Assembly: GCA_034926225.1 (NCBI GenBank) | Contig: JAYFRF010000002.1 | Coordinates: 1-64,000 of the forward strand | From: JAAZKA01 sp034926225 | GTDB lineage: Bacteria; Bacillota; Clostridia; Oscillospirales; QAMX01 | Length of the DNA stretch: 64,000 nucleotides | Direction of reading: 5' to 3' | Shown: in pieces, positions 1-8,099 of the stretch | Layout: every line of letters begins with the position of its first letter | Position numbering within the stretch: the first letter of the stretch is position 1 | Notes under the pieces: model-generated | Databases searched by the model: none | Told to the model about the DNA's origin: nothing | The model's input: the letters and a program-made list of their open reading frames with translations, nothing else | Program-made: the position numbers and the translations under genes

Positions 1-1
1 T

Positions 2-220
2 ATAGAATCTGTACGCGTTGCAACTGAAGGTAACGACTGTGTCCTGCAGATTGTCTACAAGGTTATCGATAAACTTTGGAAACACGAAAACCTCTTGGTA
101 TCTGCGATTAGACCTTACCCCGGCGTTGGGGAATTGGAGAACATCACTGTTTCCCAGGAATTCAATTCAGGTCACGCCATTGGCGCTTGTCTTGGCACCT
201 CCCGCTGCACTGGGCAGTAA
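2..220 (+). CDS. Hypothetical protein, C-terminal fragment
   Basis: An open frame runs from base 2 through 72 codons to TAA at 218-220; the start lies outside the window. The visible part is soluble-looking with hydrophobic/charged alternation (for example VLQIVYKVIDKLWKHENLL) and three cysteines near the end; I do not recognise a family. Codon composition is clearly more AT-rich than the genes from 1.1 kb onward. It is followed at once by a good terminator, so it is the last gene of its transcript. It probably belongs to an acquired segment together with the heptad-repeat gene downstream. Reality of the frame is fairly likely, function unknown. Confidence 0.55.
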   Translation: MESVRVATEGNDCVLQIVYKVIDKLWKHENLLVSAIRPYPGVGELENITVSQEFNSGHAIGACLGTSRCTGQ

Positions 221-232
221 TAAATTACTGCA

Positions 233-270
233 GGGATGCTTTTATAAAGCATCCCGTACATAATTTTTTA
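233..270 (+). terminator. Rho-independent terminator
   Basis: Perfect 8-bp stem GGGATGCT / AGCATCCC (233-240 with 248-255) and a short AT loop, followed by a T-rich stretch at 261-270. It lies 13 bases after the stop of the partial gene. Confidence 0.75.
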
Positions 271-286
271 CCTATAGGTGATTATA

Positions 287-895
287 ATGGATATTGAACA
301 AACAAACTCTAATCATTCAGAACAGGATTCTGATATTCAGAAAAGAAACATTATTGAAGAAGTGAATGCCTTAAATCAGCGGATGCAGAATTCAACAAAC
401 GAAATCTATAAAACATCCTCTTCATGGGATAAGCATCCTAATACCCAAAGCAAAAATATTGAAATAATACTAAAAGAAATGATGAATTACATTATAAAAA
501 TGGATAAAACCTTGACTAAAATGGACACTGTCTTGGCCAAAATGGACACTGCCTTAACTATAATTGATACTGCTTTGACCAAAATGGATTCTGCCTTAAT
601 TAATACGGATACTGTCTTTACTAAAATGGATACTGCCTTAACCAATACGGATACTGCTTTTACTAAAATAGATACTGTTTTGACCAAAATGGACACTGCC
701 TTTACTAGTACGGATACTGCCTTTACTAAAATGGATACTGTTTTAACCAAAATGGACACTGCCTTAACCAATACGGATACTGCCTTTACTAAAATGGATG
801 CTGTTTTGACCAAAATGGACGCTGCTTTAACCAATACGGATAGAATTGAAAATAAGCGTGAGACAAAAATACTTTGGGATAATCACCATCGCTAA
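287..895 (+). CDS. Heptad-repeat coiled-coil protein of unknown function
   Basis: About 202 residues from ATG 287, which has AGGTG at 276-280 as ribosome binding site; an in-frame GTG at 278 lies inside that site and is less likely. The first 70 residues are polar, rich in N, Q, E, S. From about residue 71 to 189 the protein is 17 consecutive heptads of the form KMDTALT / NTDTAFT / KMDTVLT, with hydrophobics at positions 2 and 6 and an invariant Asp at position 3, so a long coiled coil or fibrous rod is expected. The tail is short and charged. There is no signal peptide or membrane segment. AT-rich codon use unlike the core genome suggests transfer. Such repeats resemble phage or surface fibre segments, but the function cannot be assigned. 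Confidence 0.75.
   Translation: MDIEQTNSNHSEQDSDIQKRNIIEEVNALNQRMQNSTNEIYKTSSSWDKHPNTQSKNIEIILKEMMNYIIKMDKTLTKMDTVLAKMDTALTIIDTALTKMDSALINTDTVFTKMDTALTNTDTAFTKIDTVLTKMDTAFTSTDTAFTKMDTVLTKMDTALTNTDTAFTKMDAVLTKMDAALTNTDRIENKRETKILWDNHHR
497..853 (+). repeat. Tandem 21-bp coding repeats (17 units)
   Basis: Seventeen in-frame 21-bp units encode heptads centred on M-D-T. From about unit 6 on, a 63-bp superunit is visible: KMDTVLT, KMDTALT, NTDTAFT, repeated about three times with few changes. The near identity of the last superunits implies recent expansion by slippage or unequal crossing over. Confidence 0.9.
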
Positions 896-959
896 ATGAT
901 GAATAATTGAATTATCCGCACGTTGGAATACTTATTTTACAGTTCCTGATTTTCCGCGG

Positions 960-1005
960 TATGCCTATAAAGCATGGTGTCGGGGTTTGAATCTCCGATG
1001 GTTCA
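960..1005 (+). other. tRNA 3'-half-like fold (possible attachment-site remnant)
   Basis: A 5-bp stem TATGC/GCATG encloses a 7-nt loop CTATAAA with T at the U33 position. After four bases comes a second 5-bp stem CGGGG/CTCCG with a 7-nt loop TTTGAAT like a T-arm, then seven bases resembling an acceptor strand. No D-arm or convincing 5' acceptor partner of normal spacing lies upstream, and no CCA follows. It may be a duplicated 3' half of a tRNA left by integration at the edge of the AT-rich segment, or coincidence. Confidence 0.25.
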
Positions 1006-1006
1006 C

Positions 1007-1044
1007 AAAACCCGCCCCAAATCCTACGATTTGGGGCGGGTTTT
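1007..1044. terminator. Bidirectional Rho-independent terminator
   Basis: Perfect 12-bp stem CCCGCCCCAAAT / ATTTGGGGCGGG (1011-1022 with 1029-1040), with an A-run before and TTTT after, so it can end transcripts from both sides: the plus-strand coiled-coil gene and the minus-strand oxidoreductase ending at 1133. The rest of 895-1132 holds nothing else I can support. Confidence 0.88.
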
Positions 1045-1132
1045 GTTCAGATTGCATTTCGTTACTTCTTCTCAATAAACCTTCCCTTAACTGTTACCTT
1101 TCAGGAGAGAAATAGTTTGTTAAGAATTGCCT

Positions 1133-1993
1133 TTACACAGAAACTTCCACCCATGTCCCGGGATTGGCAAGCGCAGCAAATCCTGCCTCGCGGATGCCGA
1201 TGACAGCGAGGGTTTCGGCTTTTTCGGCCTTGACCGCGCCGGTTTCGAAGAAATCGACCAGCTCGTGGACGAAATTCGGGAAAAAGTTCGTAAACGCCGA
1301 CACGACGAGCTCTTTGCCGCCGTCGTAGCCGATGGCCATGCCGAAATCGCAGTCGAAGTGTCCCCATGTCGCGTAGCGGCCGCCCGAGAATTCGACGACG
1401 AGCTGTGGGGCGTCCTCGGTGCCGAGCGCCATGACGCGGCGAGCTTCGGTGCCCAAGAGGACGACGATCATTTCAAGCTGATGAATGGCGTATATTTTAT
1501 AGATACCGCCGCCACGGGACTGGATGGTACGAATACCGGCACGCGCGACCGCGGGAAGCTCCGCTGAAAAGCGCAGCGCGGAGGAGGAGAACATCGGGGT
1601 GCGGCCGTCCTGGGCCATCGCGAAGATTTCCTTCGCGGTTTTGACATCGGGGGCAAAGGTCTTGTCGATGTAGGTGCGCTTACCGGAGGCGAGGGCGTCG
1701 CGGGAAAGGGAGACGTGCTGCTCCGGGGAGTTTGGGGCGAGAACCATGAGGACGTCGGCCTTTTCGACGACCTCGGCTGGAGATGCGCACAGCTCGACAC
1801 CCATCTCGCGGCACCAGGTCGCGCTGGAGCGGTGGCGTTCATGCCCTTCGGGCTGCTCTCCGTCGACGGGGGAAAGCGAGCCGTAGGCGTAACAGATTTG
1901 ATATGCACCCTTCGTCTCGTTTTCGAGCCATTCGGGCAGGTGATTGGCGTGCCAGTTATCAAGATAATGATCGATGATGCCGATCTTTTTCAT
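1133..1993 (-). CDS. Gfo/Idh/MocA-like oxidoreductase, divergent
   Basis: 286 residues from ATG 1993 (AGGAG 8 nt upstream; an in-frame GTG at 2002 overlaps that site). It starts MKKIGIIDHYLDNWHANHLP, so the glycine-rich GxGxxG turn normal for the NAD(P)-binding fold is missing. The middle (VLMVLAPNSPEQHVSLSRDA, then GKRTYIDKTFA) matches the region of the family where EKP normally sits, here DKT. It is shorter than the usual 330-370 residues. It lies 16 bp downstream of a canonical family member and is probably cotranscribed with it. It may act as a sugar-modifying enzyme or have lost cofactor binding; substrate unknown. Confidence 0.65.
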   Translation of the reverse strand: MKKIGIIDHYLDNWHANHLPEWLENETKGAYQICYAYGSLSPVDGEQPEGHERHRSSATWCREMGVELCASPAEVVEKADVLMVLAPNSPEQHVSLSRDALASGKRTYIDKTFAPDVKTAKEIFAMAQDGRTPMFSSSALRFSAELPAVARAGIRTIQSRGGGIYKIYAIHQLEMIVVLLGTEARRVMALGTEDAPQLVVEFSGGRYATWGHFDCDFGMAIGYDGGKELVVSAFTNFFPNFVHELVDFFETGAVKAEKAETLAVIGIREAGFAALANPGTWVEVSV

Positions 1994-2009
1994 GCAAAGC
2001 ACTCCTTTA

Positions 2010-3071
2010 TTATTCCAGTACGATCTCGCGCCTTGAGTCGGAGGAGTCGTAGATCGCCTGCATCAGCTTCGCCGTGATGATCGCGGTGTCGATATGCGAC
2101 GGCAGCTTTTCGCCTGTGCGCACACAGTCGAGGAAGGCGTCGATTTCCTTCTGGAAGCCGTTTTCCTCTTCGTAGTCGGGTTTGATTTCAACGAGGGTCT
2201 TGTGCGCGGTGGTGTACATGGTGTAGCCGCCGTAGTAGTTTAAGCGGATACCAGCGCGGTCTCCGATGAAGTCGATGAACATTTCCTCGACGCCGATGTT
2301 CTGCGCCCACGCGCCGTTGAACGCAATAGACGGCCCCTCGGTACGGATGAATCCCGTGACGAAGTCGTCGACGTCGTAGGTGCCGTCGTATTTGGGCTTG
2401 CGGGAGTACATGCTCTTAAAGACGTAACTCGGCATATCGACGCCGAGGACGGAGTAAGCCTGCCCGGAGACGGTTTTGGGCTGCGGGTCGCCGAGGCAGT
2501 ACATGACGAGGTCAAAAAAGTGGACACCCCAGTCTAAGAGCGCACCGCCGCCGGCGACCGCCTTAGTGGTAAAGTCGCCGCCGATGCCGGGGATGGAGCG
2601 GTGGGCGCGGAAGGAGACATAGACGTGGTAGATGTTGCCTAGCTCTCCCGCGTCGATAATTTCTTTCACGCGGTTGGGCGTGGTGCGGAAGCGGTTGACG
2701 ACGCCGATGTTGAGGATTTTGCCGGTCTCGTGCTGAACTTGCTGCATTTCGAGGGCTTCGGCATAGGTGCGGGCTGCGGGCTTTTCGGAAAGGACGTGCT
2801 TTCCCGCACGCAGGGCGTCGATGGAGACGCGGGTGTGGTTATTCGTATGGGTGCAGACGGAGACGCAGTCGATTTCGGGGTCGTTTAAAACCTCGAAGTA
2901 ATCGGTGACCGCCTTGCCGCAGCCGTACTTTTTGACGGCGGCCTCGGCCTTTTCGGGGATGAGGTCGCAGAAATACTTGATCTCGCAGGTGGGATTCGCC
3001 ATATACGACGGGATATGCGCGCCGTTGGCGATGCTGCCGCAGCCGATAATGCCGACCTTTAAAGTTTTCAT
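2010..3071 (-). CDS. Gfo/Idh/MocA family NAD(P)-dependent oxidoreductase
   Basis: 353 residues. N-terminal Rossmann motif VGIIGCGSIANGAHIP, the family EKP motif (LSEKPAA, about residue 96) and the C-terminal domain signature GGGALLDWGVHFFD with the catalytic-type histidine are all present. The family oxidises or epimerises sugars, inositols or their derivatives. GGAGG lies 8 nt before ATG 3071. A close paralogue lies immediately upstream (3339-4433), separated by repeat element R1. Probably part of a carbohydrate operon under the AraC regulator at 4481-5353. Exact substrate cannot be told. Confidence 0.88.
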   Translation of the reverse strand: MKTLKVGIIGCGSIANGAHIPSYMANPTCEIKYFCDLIPEKAEAAVKKYGCGKAVTDYFEVLNDPEIDCVSVCTHTNNHTRVSIDALRAGKHVLSEKPAARTYAEALEMQQVQHETGKILNIGVVNRFRTTPNRVKEIIDAGELGNIYHVYVSFRAHRSIPGIGGDFTTKAVAGGGALLDWGVHFFDLVMYCLGDPQPKTVSGQAYSVLGVDMPSYVFKSMYSRKPKYDGTYDVDDFVTGFIRTEGPSIAFNGAWAQNIGVEEMFIDFIGDRAGIRLNYYGGYTMYTTAHKTLVEIKPDYEEENGFQKEIDAFLDCVRTGEKLPSHIDTAIITAKLMQAIYDSSDSRREIVLE

Positions 3072-3143
3072 CGTTGTTCCTCCACTTATACCATCTGGCT
3101 TGAACTTTTATCCACTGTTCTTACCGTATGCTGACTCATACCT

Positions 3144-3303
3144 CTGGGGGACTCCTCGTCCCCCAGACCCCCGCGGGTATTTCTTTCTCCCGCAAGAAAG
3201 AAATACCCAAAGAAAGTGCGCTTAGGGGAACTTTGTTCCCCTAAGTACCCTTCCGGATGCGGGGATTGCGCCAATTACGATTGGCGCTTATACGGGGGAG
3301 CAG
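3144..3303 (+). repeat. Structured intergenic element R1 (truncated copy)
   Basis: Hairpins in order: h1 CTGGGGG/CCCCCAG (3144-3166), linker ACCCCCGCG, h2 (3175-3208, stem GGGTATTTCTTTCT/AGAAAGAAATACCC), an extra CTTAGGGGAAC/GTTCCCCTAAG hairpin (3221-3245), h3 position hairpin GCGCCAA/TTGGCGC (3268-3287) followed by TTATACG. The right half found in the longer copies is missing. It sits 36 bases after the stop codon of the oxidoreductase at 3339. Confidence 0.85.
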
Positions 3304-3338
3304 GTATTGCTTTGTGCGAAGTTTAAAAATGGTTTTCC

Positions 3339-4433
3339 TTAATAAGCGATTTCGCGGCCGGCGTCGGAGGAATCGTAGATGCCCTGCATGATTTTCGACG
3401 TCTTGATCGCGTAGTCGATATGGGAGGGGAGCGGTTGATAAGAGCCTTCTTTCTCCGACTGGACGTTTTTGACGAAGGCGTTGATCTCGTTTTCGAAATG
3501 CGGCGTCGCGGTGAACTCGGGCTTGTAGGCGACGAGCGCGCCGTTTTCGGCGGTGTAGACAGTGAAATCCTTGCCGTACTGAAGCCGGATGCCACCGCGG
3601 TCTCCGATGAAGTCGATGTAGGTCTCCTGCTCACCGATGTTCTGCGCCCACGCGCCGTGGAGGGAGATGACCGGACCCTTCGCACCGTCCGGACGCTTCG
3701 TGCGGACAAGTCCCGCCACGGAGTCGTCGACGTCGTAGGTGCCGTGGACGTCCTTGGTGTTCTCCGCCCACATCGAGCGATAGGTGTAGTTTTCCATATC
3801 GACCCCAAGCTTGCAGAACGCTTCGCCGGAAACGGTGACAGGTTCCGGATCGCCGCAGCAGTACATGACGATGTCGAGGTAGTGTACGCCCCAGTCAATG
3901 AGCGCGCCACCGCCGGCGATGGCCTTGGTCGTGAACGCGCCGCCGAGCCCCGGGATGGAGCGGTGGGCGCGGAAGGAGGCGTAGACGTGGTAGACCTCGC
4001 CGAGCTTTCCTGCGTCGATATAGGCCTTGATCTTATTGACGGCGTCGTTGAAGCGGTTGACGACGCCGATGTTGAGGATTTTGCCCGTCTCATGCTGGGC
4101 TTCCTGCATCTTCAGGGCTTCCGAATAGATGCGCGCGGCGGGCTTTTCGCACAGGACGTTTTTGCCGGCGCGCAGCGCGTCGATGGAGATCAGCGAGTGC
4201 CACTTGTTGGGGGTACAGACGGAAACCGCGTCGATCTCCGGGTCGTTGATCACCACATGGTAATCCTCGACAGTCTGTCCGCAGCCGTATTTTTCGACGG
4301 CGGCGGCGGCGCGTTCGGGTAGGATATCGCAGAAATACTTGATTTCCACGTCCGCATTCTTACAATACGCGGGAATATGCGCGGCGTTCGCGATGGTGCC
4401 GCAGCCGATAACGCCGATTTTAACCTTCGCCAT
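3339..4433 (-). CDS. Gfo/Idh/MocA family NAD(P)-dependent oxidoreductase
   Basis: 364 residues from ATG 4433 (AAGGAG about 10 nt upstream); the open frame continues further upstream into the AraC gene but without family similarity. Motifs: IGVIGCGTIANAAHIP near the N-terminus, CEKPAA about residue 96, GGGALIDWGVHYLD in the C-terminal domain. It is strikingly similar along its length to the protein at 2010-3071 (for example both carry FRAHRSIPG and GGxFTTKA), so the pair is a tandem duplication. Located between the AraC regulator and the paralogue. Likely acts on a sugar or inositol derivative. Confidence 0.88.
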   Translation of the reverse strand: MAKVKIGVIGCGTIANAAHIPAYCKNADVEIKYFCDILPERAAAAVEKYGCGQTVEDYHVVINDPEIDAVSVCTPNKWHSLISIDALRAGKNVLCEKPAARIYSEALKMQEAQHETGKILNIGVVNRFNDAVNKIKAYIDAGKLGEVYHVYASFRAHRSIPGLGGAFTTKAIAGGGALIDWGVHYLDIVMYCCGDPEPVTVSGEAFCKLGVDMENYTYRSMWAENTKDVHGTYDVDDSVAGLVRTKRPDGAKGPVISLHGAWAQNIGEQETYIDFIGDRGGIRLQYGKDFTVYTAENGALVAYKPEFTATPHFENEINAFVKNVQSEKEGSYQPLPSHIDYAIKTSKIMQGIYDSSDAGREIAY

Positions 4434-4480
4434 AATGAATATTCTCCTTTTTACATGAATCGCTTCACGCGATGCTTTAT

Positions 4481-5353
4481 TCATACGATGTACCTGCGCC
4501 GGTATTCGCTCGGGGAGATGCCCTCCGTACGGTGGAAGGCGCGGGAGAAGGCGTGGATGCTCTGGTAGCCGCACAGCTCGGACGTCCGGGTGACGGTTTC
4601 GCCGCGGCGGAGGTATTCCTGCGCGCGGCGGAAGCGGCAGCGGGTATGGTACGCGCGCGGGGATTCGCCGGTGATCTCGGAAAACTTCTGCGCGAGATGG
4701 GTATAGCTGTAGCCGAATTCGCGCTCGAGCGCGGACAGCGCGCCGATCTCCTCGGCGTGCGCGTCTAGATAGTGAATCATGTCGTAGACGAGCTTTGCGT
4801 CGACGGCGCGGGCGGTGAAGGCGCGGTAGGGCTTCGCTTCGGAGCGTCCGAAAAGACGGCAGGCGGTACCGAGGATCTCCTGCATCGCGCTCTCGCACAG
4901 AAGCTTTCCAGGCGCGTCGGCGGCGTTGACCTCACCAAACATACGGATGAAGGCGTCGCCGATCGGCTCGGCATGAAGCACGCGGAAGATGCCGAGGGTC
5001 GAAAAGAAATCGCGGATAGGGACAATGTCGGCGGGCAGCGCGTCGGGGAATTCAAAGCCGAGGTAGAAATAGCGCAGGGGCTCCGATTTGGACGCGTCAA
5101 TGGCGTGGAGATCGCCGCGCGGGTTAAAAAAGAGGGCTCCCGGCTCCATTCTGTACGGCGTGCCGCCGGCGAGATTGACGCCGGTGCCGGAGACGACGTA
5201 GGTCAGCTCATAAACGGCCTGCGTATGGGGGGAAACGGTGTAGCCCGGCTCGCAGCAGAGGTCGCCGACCTGCCAGAGGATGTATGGCCCCACCATACGG
5301 CGGTGATCGCCGAAGGTGTTGTCGAAGTGAAAACGGGCGCGGCGTTCGGGCAT
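4481..5353 (-). CDS. AraC-family transcriptional regulator
   Basis: 290 residues from ATG 5353 (GGAGG 8 nt upstream); the ORF can be read further upstream but the spacing favours this start. The N-terminal half looks like a cupin ligand-binding domain (YELTYVVSGTGVNLAGG, then PGALFFNPRG). The C-terminal 100 residues hold the double helix-turn-helix of the family, ending in GYQSIHAFSRAFHRTEGISP followed by SEYRRRY. It precedes two oxidoreductase genes on the same strand with a 47-bp gap, so it probably controls them in response to a sugar. Its own ligand is unknown. Confidence 0.92.
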   Translation of the reverse strand: MPERRARFHFDNTFGDHRRMVGPYILWQVGDLCCEPGYTVSPHTQAVYELTYVVSGTGVNLAGGTPYRMEPGALFFNPRGDLHAIDASKSEPLRYFYLGFEFPDALPADIVPIRDFFSTLGIFRVLHAEPIGDAFIRMFGEVNAADAPGKLLCESAMQEILGTACRLFGRSEAKPYRAFTARAVDAKLVYDMIHYLDAHAEEIGALSALEREFGYSYTHLAQKFSEITGESPRAYHTRCRFRRAQEYLRRGETVTRTSELCGYQSIHAFSRAFHRTEGISPSEYRRRYIV

Positions 5354-5423
5354 GATTTCTGCCTCCATTATAGCTTTAACCGAAACGTTCGTATTTGATC
5401 GATTTAACAATCCGCTTGCCCAA

Positions 5424-5459
5424 AATGCGGTTTCGAGACAAAGCGCCCAAAACCGCATT
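5424..5459 (-). terminator. Inverted repeat after the propeller gene (weak terminator or operator)
   Basis: 10-bp arms AATGCGGTTT / AAACCGCATT (5424-5433 with 5450-5459), 16-nt loop, 12 bases past the stop of the gene at 5471 and about 70 bp upstream of the AraC start. There is no strong T-tract, so it could equally be a regulatory site for the AraC gene. The remaining 5354-5470 spacer shows nothing else certain. Confidence 0.45.
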
Positions 5460-5470
5460 ATTTTTAATGA

Positions 5471-6877
5471 TTATTCTTCCAGTCCGTACGGCGCGCCGAA
5501 GCCGGCCTGACGCTGCGCGATAAAGGGACGGGCCGTCGCACGGATGGCGTGGAGGATGGTGGAATTTAATTCGACGGCGACGCGGATTTGCTGCCCAAGG
5601 GCGCCATCAAGCGTCTTCTCGCGCCAGACGGGGGCAACGGCGACGCCGTTTGCAAATTCGTAAGGTACACAGTCGTCAAAGGAAAACCCGGGGAGGTAAC
5701 TGCCGTCGGGCTTCATCAGCGCAAAGCGCGCCCAGCCGCAGTCCGCACGCAGGTTAAAGCGCAGATCGGGAGACAGCAGCTCCATGCACTTGGTAATCAC
5801 CCGCGCGCCGTAGCCGGTGGCCTCCAGTCCGCAAAAACCCTCGCGGCGGATGCGGTAGATGGGATTGCCTTCCGCGACGCGGCCGGCGAGAGCGTCGTGC
5901 ATTTTCGCGTTGTTTTCGGAGGTACCGTGGGGGAAAACTGCGCCGGAGCAGAGGATGTAGTACCACTCGCCGTCAAGGCTGGGGCAGATGTCCATCGGAC
6001 AAAGTCCCATACAGCCGGGGTTTGGAGGATAGGGCCGTACGATGAGGGTAGTCCCGGTCGTGTAGCTGAAATCCTGCCCGTCGTAGCTGTATACAAGCTC
6101 CGGTTCCATGAAGCCGAACATCTTCGAGAAGTCCATATCGGTCAAGGCTACGTTGTAGCGCCAGAGCAGCCCGTAAAAGATCCCGTCGAACCAGCCCGCC
6201 GTCATGCTGTAGTGCTGCGTTTGCGCGGCGTCACTGTTGTATGCGGCGCCCGGATGCAGAATCACACGCGGCTCGCTCCAATGCATCAAATCGGACGAGG
6301 TTTTCATCGAAATGCGGCGGTCACCCGCCGCGCTGCGGTGCAGCAGGGTATATTGACGCGTAATGGGGTTATAAAACAGCGTATTCCGCGCATCGCTGGT
6401 ATACGGATGGAGTACGGTCTCCGGATGATGTTCCCAGTGAACGCCGTCGGCGGAAAAGGCGGGGACAACGGGAATGTTCACCCATGATTCGCGCTCACGG
6501 GACATGCGCGTCATCGCGGCGAGCTTATACCGCCGCGAGGGGTCTGCTTCATACGCGTCGTACAGGATGGAGGCACCATGCAGTCCCCCGTCGCCGTCGA
6601 AGACGATGTTCGAGCCGAAGTCGCCGGCAACGGGATGTAGTGCGGCGGGATCGTCCCCCTCGACAAGGCGCAGATCGCGCGGTCCGTCGGCACCGTAGTC
6701 GCGCATGGTCTCGTAGTAGACGCGGTACAGCCCGCGTTCGGGGTCTGCGAGCATGGACGCATACGGCCCGTAGGGCGCCATGGCGTACGGCTCGGGCGAA
6801 AACCAGCGGCGGCGTGTACCGGGGCGGAAATCCAGAAAATAATCGTCAAAAAGCGGGAGGGTTACACGGTTTTCCAT
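5471..6877 (-). CDS. Predicted beta-propeller glycosidase-like protein
   Basis: 468 residues from ATG 6877 (GGAGG 7 nt upstream). The recurring motifs typical of five-bladed propeller glycosidases (GH32/43/130-type folds) are visible: LFDDYFLDFRPGTRRRW near the start, WVNIPVVPAFSADGVHWEHH, DARNTLFYNPITRQYTLLHR and SSDLMHWSEPRVIL. There is no signal peptide, so it is probably cytoplasmic. It starts 25 bp after the isocitrate dehydrogenase stop and may share that transcript, although it fits the sugar genes downstream better. Catalytic residues cannot be fixed by eye; fold confidence is moderate, activity uncertain. Confidence 0.6.
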   Translation of the reverse strand: MENRVTLPLFDDYFLDFRPGTRRRWFSPEPYAMAPYGPYASMLADPERGLYRVYYETMRDYGADGPRDLRLVEGDDPAALHPVAGDFGSNIVFDGDGGLHGASILYDAYEADPSRRYKLAAMTRMSRERESWVNIPVVPAFSADGVHWEHHPETVLHPYTSDARNTLFYNPITRQYTLLHRSAAGDRRISMKTSSDLMHWSEPRVILHPGAAYNSDAAQTQHYSMTAGWFDGIFYGLLWRYNVALTDMDFSKMFGFMEPELVYSYDGQDFSYTTGTTLIVRPYPPNPGCMGLCPMDICPSLDGEWYYILCSGAVFPHGTSENNAKMHDALAGRVAEGNPIYRIRREGFCGLEATGYGARVITKCMELLSPDLRFNLRADCGWARFALMKPDGSYLPGFSFDDCVPYEFANGVAVAPVWREKTLDGALGQQIRVAVELNSTILHAIRATARPFIAQRQAGFGAPYGLEE

Positions 6878-6901
6878 GAAATAAGCCTCCTTTTTCTGCT
6901 A

Positions 6902-8098
6902 TTACAGTCTTTCGGCGATCGCGTCCATAAAGGCTTCCGTATCGACGGACTGCGCATTGGCAAGCTTTGTCAGGCGTGCGAGGTCTCCGGTCATGATGCC
7001 GTCGCCGATGGTCCGCAGGGTTGCGCTTTCCAGATGGTCGGCAAACGTCATAAGTTCGGGGATACCGTCCAGCTCGCCCCTTTTGCGCAGCGCGCCCGTC
7101 CAAGCCCAGAGGGTCGCGGCACAGTTTGTGGAGGTTTGTTCGCCGCGCATATACTTGCGGTAATGCGGCGTAACCGTACCATGCGCGGCTTCGTATTCAT
7201 ACGCGCCGGAGGGAGAGACGAGGACGCTGGACATCATGCCAAGCGAGCCGAACGCGGTGGCGACCATGTCGCTCATTACGTCGCCGTCGTAGTTTTTGCA
7301 CGCCCAGATCATGCCGCCCTCGGACCGGATCACGCGGGCAACGGCATCGTCGATGAGGGTATAGAAGAAGGTGATCCCGGTTTCCTCAAACGCTTGTTTA
7401 TATTTATTTTCGAAAATTTCGGCGAAAATATCCTTAAAGCGGTGGTCGTAGGTCTTGGAAATGGTATCCTTCGCGCCAAACCAGAGGTCCTCTTTGGCAT
7501 CGAGTGCGAACGAAAAGCAGGAGTGCGCGAAGCTTTCGATGGAGCGGTCGAGGTTGTGCATCCCCATGACGATGCCGGCACCGTCGAAGCTGTGGATCGG
7601 AGAGCGCACCTCGTTGCCCTCGGCATCGGTGACGCAAAGATCGGCACGCGCGCCGGCGGGAACCTTCATCTCGACGGACTTATAGATATCGCCGTAGGCG
7701 TGACGTGCGATGGTGATCGGTTTTTTCCAGGTGGGGATATACGGCTCGATGCCGGGGGCGATGATGGGACGGCGGAAGACGGTGCCGTCGAGGATGGCGC
7801 GGAGAGTGGCATTGGGGCTTTTCCACATCTGGGAAAGTTTATATTCCTCGACGCGCTGGGCGTTGGGGGTAATCGTCGCGCATTTGACGCCGACGCCGAG
7901 GCGCAAGTTTGCGTTCGCCGCGTCGACGGTGACCTGATCATGCGTTTCCTCGCGGTGAGGTAGGCCGAGATCGTAGTATTCGGTCTTTAGATCGACGAAG
8001 GGGAGGATGAGCTTTTCTTTCAGCATTTTCCAGACCACGCGGGTCATCTCGTCGCCGTCCATTTCGACGAGGGGGGTTTTCATTTGGATTTTAGCCAT
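6902..8098 (-). CDS. icd: NADP-dependent isocitrate dehydrogenase
   Basis: 398 residues from ATG 8098 (GGAGG 6 nt upstream). Converts isocitrate to 2-oxoglutarate and CO2 with NADPH formation. The sequence is of the eukaryote-like homodimeric type: MAKIQMKTPLVEMDGDEMTR at the start, LDGTVFRRPI, TLIDDAVARVIRSEGG, then NYDGDVMSDMVATAFGSLGM and EAAHGTVTPHYRKY. Length is normal for this type (about 400). The ATG lies one base past the hflC stop, so hflK-hflC-icd are one operon. Supplies 2-oxoglutarate for glutamate synthesis. Confidence 0.97.
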   Translation of the reverse strand: MAKIQMKTPLVEMDGDEMTRVVWKMLKEKLILPFVDLKTEYYDLGLPHREETHDQVTVDAANANLRLGVGVKCATITPNAQRVEEYKLSQMWKSPNATLRAILDGTVFRRPIIAPGIEPYIPTWKKPITIARHAYGDIYKSVEMKVPAGARADLCVTDAEGNEVRSPIHSFDGAGIVMGMHNLDRSIESFAHSCFSFALDAKEDLWFGAKDTISKTYDHRFKDIFAEIFENKYKQAFEETGITFFYTLIDDAVARVIRSEGGMIWACKNYDGDVMSDMVATAFGSLGMMSSVLVSPSGAYEYEAAHGTVTPHYRKYMRGEQTSTNCAATLWAWTGALRKRGELDGIPELMTFADHLESATLRTIGDGIMTGDLARLTKLANAQSVDTEAFMDAIAERL

Positions 8099-8099
8099 A

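Noticed and set aside
487..834. Minus-strand 115-codon frame opposite the heptad-repeat gene
   Set aside because: It is the mirror of the repeats; no ribosome binding site, and the plus frame has start site and terminator.
909..1005. Complete tRNA gene at the window start
   Set aside because: A possible 5' acceptor strand (GAATTAT at 909) exists but the distance to the anticodon-like arm is about 24 nt too long and no D-arm fits.
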